Assembly: GCA_911728435.2 (NCBI GenBank)
Contig: OU452206.1
Span: 14,724,297 to 14,788,296 of the forward strand
DNA length: 64,000 bases
Direction: 5' to 3'
Source of the DNA: Apoderus coryli
Taxonomy: Eukaryota; Arthropoda; Insecta; Coleoptera; Attelabidae
The position numbers were made by a program, and so were the translations under genes. Under the pieces are notes generated by a model. It had not been told where the DNA came from and did not search any database. It was given only the letters and a program-made list of their open reading frames with translations. This document shows, piece by piece, positions 36,601-47,000 of this stretch; the first letter of the stretch is position 1; each line of letters opens with the position of its first letter.

Positions 36601-39195
36601 ATCGTTGCTCATTTCAAAACCATAGGACCTTTGCAATGGAACATCGTTAGAGTTTATCCTCGAATTTACAAACCTTCAGAACGCTCCCACATACAGGGTG
36701 GTAGAACAGTTGGGCCTAATAGAAGAAACTTTAATTCAAATGACCATGGAGCCTAATAATATGATTCCAATAGAAATTAATGCAGCTAGAAATAAGAAAT
36801 TTGCAGTTTCTCGTAAGCAGGTGGTGTAAAAAAAAAATCTAATCGCTTCAACTTAGGAAACTAGTACAAACGTGTACAGAATTGATATGAAACGTGGATT
36901 TGCTGTAAGGGTGTTCCTATGTGCAATTTGACTGTACAAGTGGACTAACTCCTTCCAAAGTTGGTTCGACCACATGCTTCGTGGAGAATAATTCAAAAAC
37001 CAATAAAAATCTTTAAAAAGCCACTTAGTGTTAGTCTTATATTTGATGATATTTATGTGTTTTCTACAAGAAAGCTACAAAAAAGATGTCGCTGTGTAGA
37101 AGTTAGCAAAATAGGTCTTAGAACGTTTTTTGACACCGTAGAACCGGTGCGGTGGGCAATAAGAGGTATAGATGAATATGGGCAGAAGACAAATAAATGT
37201 ACTCCTTGCCATTATTTTGCTGAGCCCTATGTTCAAATTGTGAAAACCAGCAAAAGAAATCGAGCGTCATAATGCACTATAAGGCACACCAACAAATCCT
37301 GCTTACTGGTATCGGTCTAAACCATCAGGAGTCTAGATAACAATATTATTAAATAATAGTTTCTTACATTTAAAGTTACTTCGGCCTTTTCCGGTGTGAT
37401 ATCTTTCAAAATACATGTAACAACTTGTTCCTGGAAGTGGGTGTTAAATGAATTTTTCAAAATTTTCAACCATTCATTTAACGTTTTGTATGCGGCTTCT
37501 TGGTACAAACTAAAAAATTATCAACTAATTAATAAAAAAAATATAGAAAATTACGGTATAAATATTACCAATTTACTTGAAAACATTCACAATTTTGCGT
37601 TCGCTTTAAACTGTCGACAACTGTCTTTGTGACTGTATAAGAAAATGGAAGAAGGTTTATTTTGTACCTGAAAATCAAATATAAAAAATATCGCGCCAAA
37701 AACAAAAAGTAAACAAAATTTCGTTGACCCAATGTGTTATACGTACCAGGCTATTATAAGTCGTAACATATACAGTAATTTTATTTGAATTTCATTTAAA
37801 GCCAAGGAAAAACAGGAACTTTCCAATGATTCTTCATTGTCATTCGTTAAACATTTATGTAAGTTTAAACCTCGACAGATAACGGCAAGTAACATTTTTG
37901 GTTTGGATTCTTTTGCGGCTGGAAACCTTGTCCTGCAATAATGTTAAGTACACAATTGTTTCGTTTTTAACGGCATTAGAAAATGGGGAAACCGTGAAAT
38001 GTCCAATACTCTATATGAACTCATATAAATATGTATTTGTTTTTGGTAGTTCGAATTTGAATTGAAAGGACCGTAAGTGCCAAAAGTTAGTGGGACAAAA
38101 CTCTTGTTATATTCATGGTCTTGAACAGATGCGTGTTTACAACATTAAAACAATGTATTTAGTATTCTTAATAGATACATTTTATAATTTGTAATGAAAT
38201 TATTCACAATATAAAACTTAATAGGTGTTACCTGATGAAAATTTCCAATAATTTCAAGCAATTACTTATCCTTCTAGTCAAATGTAGCACGACACTTTGT
38301 CTTGAACTATGTGCATCCATTTCTTTAAATATAAACGTCCCATTAATATCAACAGTCTCATCAACATTCAAAAACTCTGTTTCATTCAGAAAAAGTGTAT
38401 CAAACAATTTGTGAATTGTATTACATATTTTATTTATGTTTCTCGTAAAATTTGTCCGAAAATTAATGTTATCTGGACCCGCACTTCCAACCTAAAAATC
38501 AAATAAAAAATAAAACACTATCTCATAGTCTTCTAGTTCTACTCTACGGTACCTGTTGTAAATTATGGAAAACTATTGCTGATTTTTCTACAATAGTTTC
38601 ATCGGGATAGTCCAATAAATTCGTCAAAAAGCTTTCAATTTTATTTTTCTGAAGTCCAAACCAACTTGGATACGACTGAATACATACTATCAAAGTATTT
38701 AATGCAGCTTCAATGTAGGAGTTGTTAACATGACTCAAATTAAGACAACTGTTAAGCACTTTTGGCATAAACTCTGATAAATATTTCTTGCTAAAGTCGG
38801 TTTCTGTGTACGATACTTCAACAATTTTGGCTGGAGGATGTAGTTTTTAAATTAAAATTTTCTGAATACCTATTGTTTCGTGGTTACTTACCAATAGCCT
38901 GAAGTTTGGCTTCCTTCAGAGAATCATCTGCATGAATAATGATACAATAATTCATCCAATGTATTGCATTTGTATTCACATTTTCAATGCTACAATTATC
39001 CAGAACAACTGTGAGAAGTGCAAGACCTTTACCTCGAGTCTTAGCATTAGATAAAAGCTTGTTTATATGGGATAACAAGGACTTTTCGAACGCTTCATTA
39101 TTCAGGTTCAAATGTAATATGTTTGACAATAGTTCGTCAGAATTATTATCAAATATAGTAGTACAGTCTTCTATTTGAGAATGACTTAGAGGCAT
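33674..39195 (-). CDS. PELP1/RIX1-like ribosome biogenesis protein with acidic C-terminal tail
   Basis: Ten minus-strand exons keep phase: 39195-38892, 38830-38553, 38491-38232, 37932-37747, 37667-37569, 37509-37368, 35195-35101, 34969-34855, 34755-34422 and 34335-33674. Together they give 824 residues. The first ~550 residues are alpha-helical, HEAT-like, leucine-rich sequence (for example TRGKGLALLTVVLDNCSIEN and NSYIEAALNTLIVCIQSYPS), with a basic linker SKSAKAKRKAMNERI. The last ~230 residues are very Glu/Asp-rich. This architecture fits PELP1 (yeast Rix1), the scaffold of the complex with Las1, Tex10 and Senp3 that matures the large ribosomal subunit in the nucleolus. The acidic tail contains DSIEVIVIDDNEDE, a hydrophobic core between acids that looks like a SUMO-interaction motif. 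The name is inferred from architecture and weak similarity. An unrelated HEAT protein with an acidic tail is possible. Confidence 0.65.
35228..35345. repeat. Dispersed retroposon-like repeat, second copy of 22690-22785 segment
   Basis: GGCGACATCTATTGTGAGCA, CCATGGCCGGACAAG and CATCCTATTGCCAACACT align with the insertion at 22548-22836. It lies in a PELP1-like intron. Confidence 0.55.
35555..36640 (-). mobile_element. Decayed Jockey/I-type LINE reverse transcriptase in PELP1-like intron
   Basis: Minus-strand frames read, from 36640 downward, EIFYEINALKMNKWPGPDGI then SSRGCSFAMSRPLRIFFKGF (fingers, GPDGI block). Near 35730-35560 comes IFADDLKSYRKIAGPTDCYF with the FADD catalytic motif, followed by RLVHWCEQNGMTLN. 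The order is correct for one element on the same strand as the host gene, broken by frameshifts. Confidence 0.75.
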
Positions 39196-39362
39196 GATAT
39201 AGCTTGTAAAAATTAAATAGAATTAAAATCGTACTTATCTCATACAATCTATACAAAACAAATGCGGTAAAGGTATAAAGTGAGGTTAAGTGTTCAGTTT
39301 CTTCTTCTCCTAGGTGTGGCCTCGACCTTACGGCGATGCAGCCAATTATTAATTATTGTTAA

Positions 39363-39398
39363 GTTTAAGCATTGTCTTTATAAAGACAATGGTTTAAG
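39363..39398. repeat. Micro-palindrome insertion C (CATTGTC family) with perfect 7-bp target duplication
   Basis: GTTTAAG (39363-39369), a 22-bp perfect palindrome (39370-39391; arms CATTGTCTTTA and TAAAGACAATG), GTTTAAG (39392-39398). This is the longest perfect palindrome of the family in the window and can serve as its type copy. Confidence 0.85.
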
Positions 39399-39764
39399 CA
39401 AACAACCGATTGCATTCGCTACTTGCCCGCATCCCGCATGAATTAGCGAGAAGTAACCGAGTATTCATGTTATATCTATTTATTTCTTCGAATACAAAGT
39501 GACAGGATGGACTATAATAGCAACAGATGTGCGACCAGAATGGTTGTTGCATATGGCGGACTAGTATATCCGGTTTCGCAGTGGCGCAGGGCCATCAAAT
39601 ATTATTAAATTAGGGATAACAAATATTTCTTGAATTCATCACTATTTTATAAACAAAATGTTTTCCATCTGATGGAAGAAAGGAAAATGGTAAATAATAA
39701 AACAAAACTGAGAAAAACAATAACTTATTTTATTTTTTGTGCCATTCGGTTTTTAATGAGGGTC

Positions 39765-39930
39765 TTAGACTTTTCAACTCACTGCCTTTGAATATTCGAA
39801 GCATTGCTAGTTTAAATGAGTTTAAAAATAAATTAAAAATACACCTTACATCTTGTTAATGGGATTTTCATGTATTGTCATGTAATAGTATTTTTTATAC
39901 TAAATAAAGAATTATTTATTTATTATTTAA
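39765..39930 (+). mobile_element. CR1/Jockey-like LINE 3' end
   Basis: About 39772-39858 reads LFNSLPLNIRSIASLNEFKN then KLKIHLTSC and a stop. This is the 'W/FNSLP..IR...SL..FK..LK..L' motif found at the very C-terminus of CR1/Rex-type reverse transcriptases. An AT-rich tail with AATAAAG follows. Confidence 0.65.
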
Positions 39931-41319
39931 ATAAAATTAATTTTGTTTATATATTTCTAATTTTTTCGTCATTTACCGAATTTTTACAAACATAATTTAT
40001 TCTGGAGGTAAAATAATAGTTGGAAATAGAAAATCTATAATGACCCTTTGAATATAAAACAGACCTGTCCGTTTTATTTACAAAGCAAATATTCCTAATT
40101 TTAACCTATACGCCAATGCCAAAGCATTCTTTTGATGGTCAACCTTTAAATGTCATTGAAAAAATATAACTTTTCATTTGCAGTTTCCCGTAAGCAGCTG
40201 GTGTTAAAAAAATCTAATCAAAATCAAATCAAATTTTACGGATATATTACAAAACCTCTTAATTCAAGTTAGTTACTCTAGTGAAACGTAACTCCAAAAT
40301 TTGTATTTCTAGGTGTCAGGGATCAACCGCAGGCGGCACAACTAACCATTTTTTTTTAATCTTGGAAATAGTTTCTAGGACTATTTTATCTATTTACACT
40401 GATGCTACTGTTATTATTATTGTAGTATAATAATTGGACACTCATAAATACACAATATACGCTTATATGCACTAACTATACGACTCAAATCTGCAAAAAA
40501 TCGTAAAACATCCAGCTTTGCTTATACATAACCAAAAAAATGTGTCACATGTGGTTGTTGCACATGGCCGTTTCCGTCGCACATTCCATTAACCACTGTC
40601 AGCTTAAAGTTCCTTCCTGTCACTTTATATTCAAATATTTAATTAACATTTGTATTTTGTGAGGTTATGTCGCTAAATAATACGGCAGCGGTCACACAAA
40701 TTATGGCAGTTTTGGTATATTTGGCGACTGTTACTATTATTTGTTTACAAGTTCAGACCATAGATGTCTCTAAACATCAATGGTGCAGACTAAGCATAAA
40801 TAAAAAATTCATAAATTGAAAATTTGCTTTTCCGACTGGCCGTCATCGGGATTTTGTTTCTATCTTCATCTAAATGTATTTTCAAAAATACGTTAAATAA
40901 GTATGTTTAAACAGGTTTTCTGCCTTCACGCACAAAAAGCAATAGACCAAGAGTTAGGCCCTTTGGCAAATGTAAACCTATTCACACCATACTTACAACT
41001 ATTTTTAGTAATATAAATTAGTAACGATTGCACTATATGGTCAAAATTAGTTTAACCAAAAAAATTTATTTTGTAATTCGCCGTCTATATTGAAGATAAA
41101 ACCCATTGTTTGATATCTTTTGAGAGCAAGTTCTACGATCTAAAGAACATAAATTTTATACCTATTGATCGTTTTCAGGTTTCATGGTTCCAACTTTGAA
41201 CCATTCTTTCAGTCAGTTCTTTATAAAACTTAAAAACACTAATTTAAAAAAAAACTATTGGGTAAAAATAAATATACATACATATGTCACAGACTTTTAT
41301 TATAACTATCTTACAAAAT

Positions 41320-42529
41320 TTACTTGGTTTTCTTCGATTTAATTTTACGCAAGTAAAATTCTAATTCTTTGCCTTCAAGAACGTAGCCGTCGGCTCTACC
41401 ACACTGACCTGGTCTTGAAGCTAAGCAGGCTGCAAATTAATAAGATCATAATTAATTTACCTTTCTTCCAAAATTAAAGTCACAACATACCTAACAATCT
41501 ACCAGTTTGAAATTGTTCTTCAAGAGCCTGCTCTACTTTGGCAGTTTTTTGCCTTGTATCGTATTTTTTCTGGACTTTCTTACTACGTTTTTTGTTAAAC
41601 ACAGCTTCTTCATCTTTAGTCTACAAAGAAAATATACAAATCACTTATAAATCTTGTAAACAATACTACTGAAAGGCTATAAATAAAATCATATCAGCAA
41701 TATTAGGCCTATAAAAGTTTAATCACAGTATCATATGACACGCAAAAATGTAGATCATCCTTTAATAACATTAAAGACATAACATAAGACTAATTCAACA
41801 CTTACCAATTTCGCTCCCTTCTTACGGCCCAAAGGTAGGATATAGTGGCTTTCATACCACTGTCTAAAAGGAGTTGCATCCACAACAACAATGGCGTTTC
41901 TTACTAACGTTTTCGTTCTAACCAATTCGTTATTACTGGCATTATAGACTACATCAATAATACGGGTTCTTCGCGCAGTTCCTTCACTGCCCCATGCAAA
42001 ATTGCCTGTGTCAATTCTTAATCCTCTGTACTTCAAGTTTCCACCACGTGTACGGACATAATGTACTCGCTTGGCACCTAACTTCGTCTGTGCAGCAGGA
42101 CGACCTAACTCGAACTTCCTCTTCTTGCGGAGAGGTTTACGCTTACCACCGGTCGCTCGCCTTTTATGCCAATGATCTCTGCTGATACCTAAAATAAAGT
42201 TTTATATTAATGTAAACAATGTACGAATTATCACAAAATGCGTATTTTAAATATATATATCAGATCGCTGTGGGATAATTTTTAGTCGTCAGCACTACAC
42301 ATCGGACACTTGATTTATTTTAGAGAATCATCATAACAGGTATTTGAGTTCTATGTTTTGATACAAATACAAAACACAAGATTTCAAGAACACTATGGAA
42401 ATAATACGTAGTTTCTATAAATCTCGCGTAAACAAACTGGAAATTGCACTAATTTCACTTAAAACTTCTTGTAATAACTAGATGATTTTAGATTTTCCAT
42501 TAGCAGCACAAATTTCGATACTTACCCAT
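41320..42529 (-). CDS. RpS8: 40S ribosomal protein S8 (eS8)
   Basis: Four minus-strand coding exons: 42529-42526 (only ATGG), 42188-41806, 41620-41491 and 41429-41320 (TAA). They give 208 residues, the standard length for eS8. The sequence opens [20 protein letters not shown] and contains [20 protein letters not shown], the family signature, and [20 protein letters not shown]; it ends [10 protein letters not shown]. eS8 is a small-subunit protein that binds 18S rRNA near its base. The ATG sits 4 nt before a donor (ATGG|GTAAG), a common layout for ribosomal protein genes in which most of exon 1 is untranslated. Intron 1 may carry a box C/D snoRNA. Confidence 0.97.
42258..42338 (-). ncRNA. Candidate box C/D snoRNA in RpS8 intron 1
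   Basis: On the transcribed strand a perfect C box ATGATGA (42334-42328) is followed by an internal CTGA (D', 42292-42289) and a final CTGA (D box, 42263-42260), about 75 nt in all. Box spacing and an intron of a ribosomal-protein host gene fit the class; vertebrate RPS8 introns also host C/D snoRNAs. The terminal stem is weak (TA-rich), and I could not confirm the rRNA target of the 12-nt segments before D' and D. Confidence 0.4.
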
Positions 42530-42770
42530 TTTGGACGTATAAATAAAAAGGAAATTGACAACTTAGTGACTTACAGACATACTAAAGTCAGAGAATATTA
42601 GGCACTCATGACATTTGACATTGTCATTGACAAGTTCTTCTTCGATCTTAGCCAATTAAAACACTGTTACCAATTACCAACGGAGTTAACGAAAATGTCA
42701 AATAATTGCTGAAATAGTTGCATAATATAACATTCTCTTTATGAGGATATCGAGAAAAATTTATAACTTC

Positions 42771-42804
42771 TTTCTACCATTGTCTTTAAAAACAATGTTT
42801 GTAT
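42771..42804. repeat. Micro-palindrome insertion D (CATTGTC family), decayed 7-bp duplication
   Basis: TTTCTAC (42771-42777), a 20-bp insert CATTGTCTTTAAAAACAATG (42778-42797), TTTGTAT (42798-42804). The flanks agree at 5 of 7 positions. Confidence 0.65.
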
Positions 42805-42988
42805 TATTTCGAGTATCTTTTCTAGTTAAACCACAGATTAGTTGTGTCGTTAAACATGAATATAATAGGATAATATTGCTTTTTACACAATGAAAATTTT
42901 TAGTTTTTTAGGCACTGTTAGCCGATGATCAAATCACATCAGTTCAGCTGAGCTGAGATGTAGAAGGAAAATATACTCAACAAACACG

Positions 42989-43062
42989 ATAGAGCCACAG
43001 AATTGTAATATAAAGACAATGGCCACAGGTAACATACATGTGTATGTTAGCTGTGATAGAGC
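42989..43062. repeat. Nested micro-palindromes E: CATTGTC-family insertion inside a CACAGCTAACAT-family insertion
   Basis: Outer: ATAGAGC at 42989-42995 and 43056-43062 flank a 32-bp palindrome with ends CACAGGTAACAT and ATGTTAGCTGTG. Inner: GCCACAG at 42994-43000 and 43022-43028 flank a 21-bp insert (43001-43021, ending AAAGACAATG). The inner target spans the junction of the outer flank and the outer left end, so the outer insertion is older. Both duplications are perfect. Confidence 0.85.
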
Positions 43063-43130
43063 TTTCAAGTATTAACATTGAGGCCATTTCACTTGAATAA
43101 GAAAAGAAGAAGTATTAACATAAGTACAAT

Positions 43131-43147
43131 CATTGTCTTTGACAATG
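43131..43147. repeat. Micro-palindrome F (CATTGTC family), no clear target duplication
   Basis: CATTGTCTTTGACAATG, 17 bp. The adjacent 7-mers GTACAAT and GCTACAC do not match in register. Confidence 0.5.
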
Positions 43148-44027
43148 GCTACACAATGGATATGGGCGGCAGGCCAGCTTTTAATGGGTGTCCAGAAAAG
43201 AATTTGACACGTGATACTGGCTGTGCATGTGAGTTGGTGACGGCCATAAATAAGGAACGATGAACGAGTTCAGACTTAACCAAACATTGAATTGGATATT
43301 GGATTAATTTTTTATTAAGTACATTAATATGCTACAGGATAGGACTGATTTAGCAACAATAATCCAAAGTGAACACCAAATCAAATATAATTCGATTTGT
43401 AAAATTATGTGGTGTACGACTTAAAGTATAAACTTTCCAATGAAGACATCCACAGAAACTTTAGGTCCCACGTAGTCATTACAAAGTTAAGGTATCTTGG
43501 AAAATCCCATTATGCTGATAACTATGTAGGTATTTACAGAGTGTAGATCTACATATTTTTTATTAATTTCTTTGTTTTTGAACGTGAATTATTCAATTCT
43601 TTATACGAGAATTACTTGTCGAATAAAAGTAAAAATTTGTTAATTGAGTATAAAATAATACCATATGCTTTCACTGGGTGATTTGTATTTATTTATAATT
43701 CCAATTCAGTTATTGACCTTAATGTTCACTTTTCACTGTTTCTGATGGGGGAATGCATGATTTATGTTTTTCTTATCTCGCACATACTTATCTATAATGT
43801 AAATTTATCTCTATAATTTTTCTAAGTAAGTAGGTACCTAATGTTTTTAAAAATTTTGTTTACACATTAATTTTATAAAATAGTAGGTACTTCGGTCAAT
43901 GATTAGTAGTAAAAATTTCCTATCAATGGTACAATTATGTTAAGAAAAGTTTTAATTAATTACTTGATATAAGAATATTAAAGATTTGTGTTTTAACGTT
44001 TTATATAGGTATAGTTATTATTGAAAT

Positions 44028-47000
44028 ATGAATTCGGGACGTACCGGCTTGAGGAAACGGGCTTCCAGTGTTACTAAAGCTGAGGATATCCAAGCCGTTT
44101 CGCAGAAGTTGCGCAAAAAACAACCGGATAAACCGTAAGAATAGAAGTTATAAGAAAAATTAATCACTGCTGTTTTTCGGACAAATAATGTTCTAAAATA
44201 TTGGATATTAGGCCAGATGCGATATTCATATTGCATATTATATTATATGCAATAATATGTAAAAATGAGACAGCAACAACCAGAAATTAGAGCAGGCACT
44301 TTTTTATTTTCTATAAAATATATTTATTTTTCTGCAATTACCTGAAATATACTTTCTTATTAAGATTATTCTAATTTAAAATTATGCAATATATTTTTAT
44401 TTTATAAATATAGATTTATGGAAATTAAAGTTTCCTAAACACTTTTTTGTAAAAGAATTTATTCATGTTCAATGTAGTTAACATTATCTGAAGATGACCC
44501 AAATAGGGGCTGAAACGTTATACTTTCAATACCTGGAATTGTGTCTACATTTTTTATTTAATAAATTTATTGCTTTTTTAGATGTCACCAGCCGCGTGAC
44601 TCATTATTTTCATGGAATTCTGGTTTCAATAATTTCACCGGATTTGTAAATTGGGCTTTTCTTCTGTTATCTATTGGTGGAGTCAGACTGTTTCTGGAAA
44701 ATTTTATTAAGTAATTATGAATCAACCATTTACATGTATCTCATTATACCGGGTGTTTCACGGTTGATGATACCTTAGAAGTTTTGGGAGAACTAAACAT
44801 ACGACGGTTATACCGGAAGTTGATAGCCTTCTTATTTCAAATGGAACACCCTGTATATAATTATATTTTTGGATTCCTTATCAGTTTGGAGTATTTTGTC
44901 TTAATACTTATCTTTAACTGTTTTTGAACTAAACGTTAATAAATAAAGGTTTTAATGGTTAGGCAATAAATCTCTATTGTTATAATTTCATTGTTTCGTG
45001 ACGTTTCATGGCTACCTGATTAAAATATAATGAACGAAGCCAATTTTTCTAGAAACTTTACCACTTAGTACCAACTTCCTGTATAAGCGGAACTGGCACA
45101 GATATCACAATATTATTGAATGATAGATTGGATTGACCTGAGTATCCACTTAAATTTTCAAAAAAAATATATCCTTAGTATTCTCAAAACGTCTAAAGCA
45201 CCATCAACCATCAAACACCATTTTTTTTTTATGATATTTATTTCATTGGATTTTCTATTAATTAATATTGATTTAAGTAATCTCTCTTAGATATGGAATT
45301 ATGATTGATCCTATACAATGGTTTTATATCCTTACTGGCCAGGATGATTCAGGTTCAGAACATCCTTCAGTTATCCTAGTATTATGTAAGTACAATGATC
45401 TAAACTACCTTGATCTGACTCTGTTACAGATTTGGGAATTATATTTGATTCTAAACTTACATTTGTAGAGCATATTAATACGAAAGCTTCTGAACCAACT
45501 AAGGCTTATGGATACATATTCAGAAACTGCATGGTTTTAAATATATTGAATCCTTGACATTTTTATATTTTCCCTCTGTGCGTTCAAAATTGTAATACGG
45601 ATCCCTAATCTGGTATCCGTATTACAGCGTCCATGAATTTATCATTGAGAGAATCTAGGTACGATTTTTGAAATTGCTGATATTCAAAGTAGATGGACAG
45701 TATACTTCAAAGGGAACAAACTATTAATGCTTAATAGATTCCATTTATAAAGTTTGACCCAAACAAGGAAATTGAATTATCTGGGATTTCTCCATAATTT
45801 AATACATGGAAAAATAGACTGTGCTGACTTATTATCTAGCTTAGAGTATCTAGAATAGTTATCGGCCGTGAATTGGCAAATCTTTTTCCTGAGTATTTAT
45901 TCCGATCGTGACTTTGGCGAGGCAGGTCTGCCGTCATATTCTGCTCCAAATGGCCTTTCAAGTTGTAAGATATCGATTTCAGATGTATACACTGGTTTAG
46001 CTGCTTTGGATGTGAATAAGGGAGCAGGCCCAGACGAAATGCCACCAATTTTTCATCGAAATTGTGCTTTTATCTTGGTTACACCGCTTCATCTAATTTT
46101 TCAGAATCAAATCATTGAATACTGAGGTCTTTCCGGATCTCGTAACACCAATTTTTAAGAAGGGAGATAAATCTCATGTTTCAAGCTACCGGCCGGTTTC
46201 TATCATTAGCTCTATACCCAAACTCTTCGAAAACTTAATAACATAAAATTTAGCACCTGCTTTCAAGTTGGACATGGTTGACAACCAGTATGAATTTTTG
46301 TCCGGCAGATCTGCGGAGCTTAGTCCTGTGGTCTTCGTCGCCTATTTGACTGCAGCGTTGGAGGCGGATTGTCAGATTCATACTATATATACTGACTTAG
46401 GAAGGAATTACAAAGAGCAAATGTATATATACAAGAGAGGACACTGATTAAAGTAGGAAATCGGTACAGAATTGGCCTGCTTTGGAAATATGATAACATC
46501 ACGCTACCAGACAGTAAACTTATGGCACTTGAGAGATTCAAATGCATTGAGAAAAATATTGAAAGAAATCATGAACTGGGTGAGAAAACAAACAAGCAAA
46601 TAGAAGAATTTTTAGAAGAGAAATATATCAGAAAACTGACTGATCAGGAGATATTAGATTAGACACAATGTGTGGTATCTCCCAATATAAAAAATCTGAT
46701 AAATTTAGAATAGTTTGGGATACTGCTGCAACTGTGCAAGGAATACCCCTAAACACGGTGTTATTACAGGACGATAATCAACTGTCGTCATTATTAGGCG
46801 TACTATTACGCTTGCGTGGAAGAAAAATAGGGTTTTCAGCGGACATTAAAGAAATGTTTCTCCGTACATTTTGACATGTATCTTTTTGTTTTTAGATTCT
46901 GTCGTACCTACAGTATTGTGCCTGCTCACCGAAAAAGCCCTATCCGTCGAAATAATATCAACAGGTCCAGGCATGTTAATCCATGTCACAAATCTCGTAG

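Larger units (their letters stand above)
39196..41319. other. Intergenic region upstream of PELP1-like gene and downstream of RpS8; repeats only
   Basis: Holds micro-palindrome C (39363-39398), a LINE 3' end (39765-39845) and a segment at about 40178-40222 (TTTGCAGTTTCCCGTAAGCA, then GCTGGTGTTAAAAAAATC) that is repeated at 36797-36840. No gene is supported. AATAAA on the minus strand (TTTATT at 41296-41301) is the likely RpS8 polyadenylation signal. Confidence 0.5.
42530..44027. other. Divergent promoter region of RpS8 and DGAT1, with clustered micro-palindromes
   Basis: No coding frame. Three CATTGTC-family palindromes and one CACAGCTAACAT-family palindrome lie within 42771-43147. A repeat (42934-42975, TCACATCAGTTCAGCTGAGC..., GATGTAGAAGG) recurs at 49897-49925. 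Untranslated DGAT1 leader exons may lie here. Confidence 0.5.

Noticed and set aside
36961..37272. 103-codon open frame on the plus strand within the PELP1-like intron
   Set aside because: No recognisable motif, and its surroundings contain retroelement remains on the other strand; not claimed as a gene.
42938..42961. CATCAGTTCAGCTGAGCTGAGATG as a micro-insertion
   Set aside because: The similar sequence at 49899 extends beyond the palindrome on both sides, so it is part of a longer dispersed repeat.
43131..43147. Palindromes F (43131-43147) and G (49315-49336) as further examples with target duplications
   Set aside because: They clearly belong to the CATTGTC family, but their adjacent 7-mers do not match in register; they may be old or rearranged, so they were not counted as supporting the 7-bp rule.
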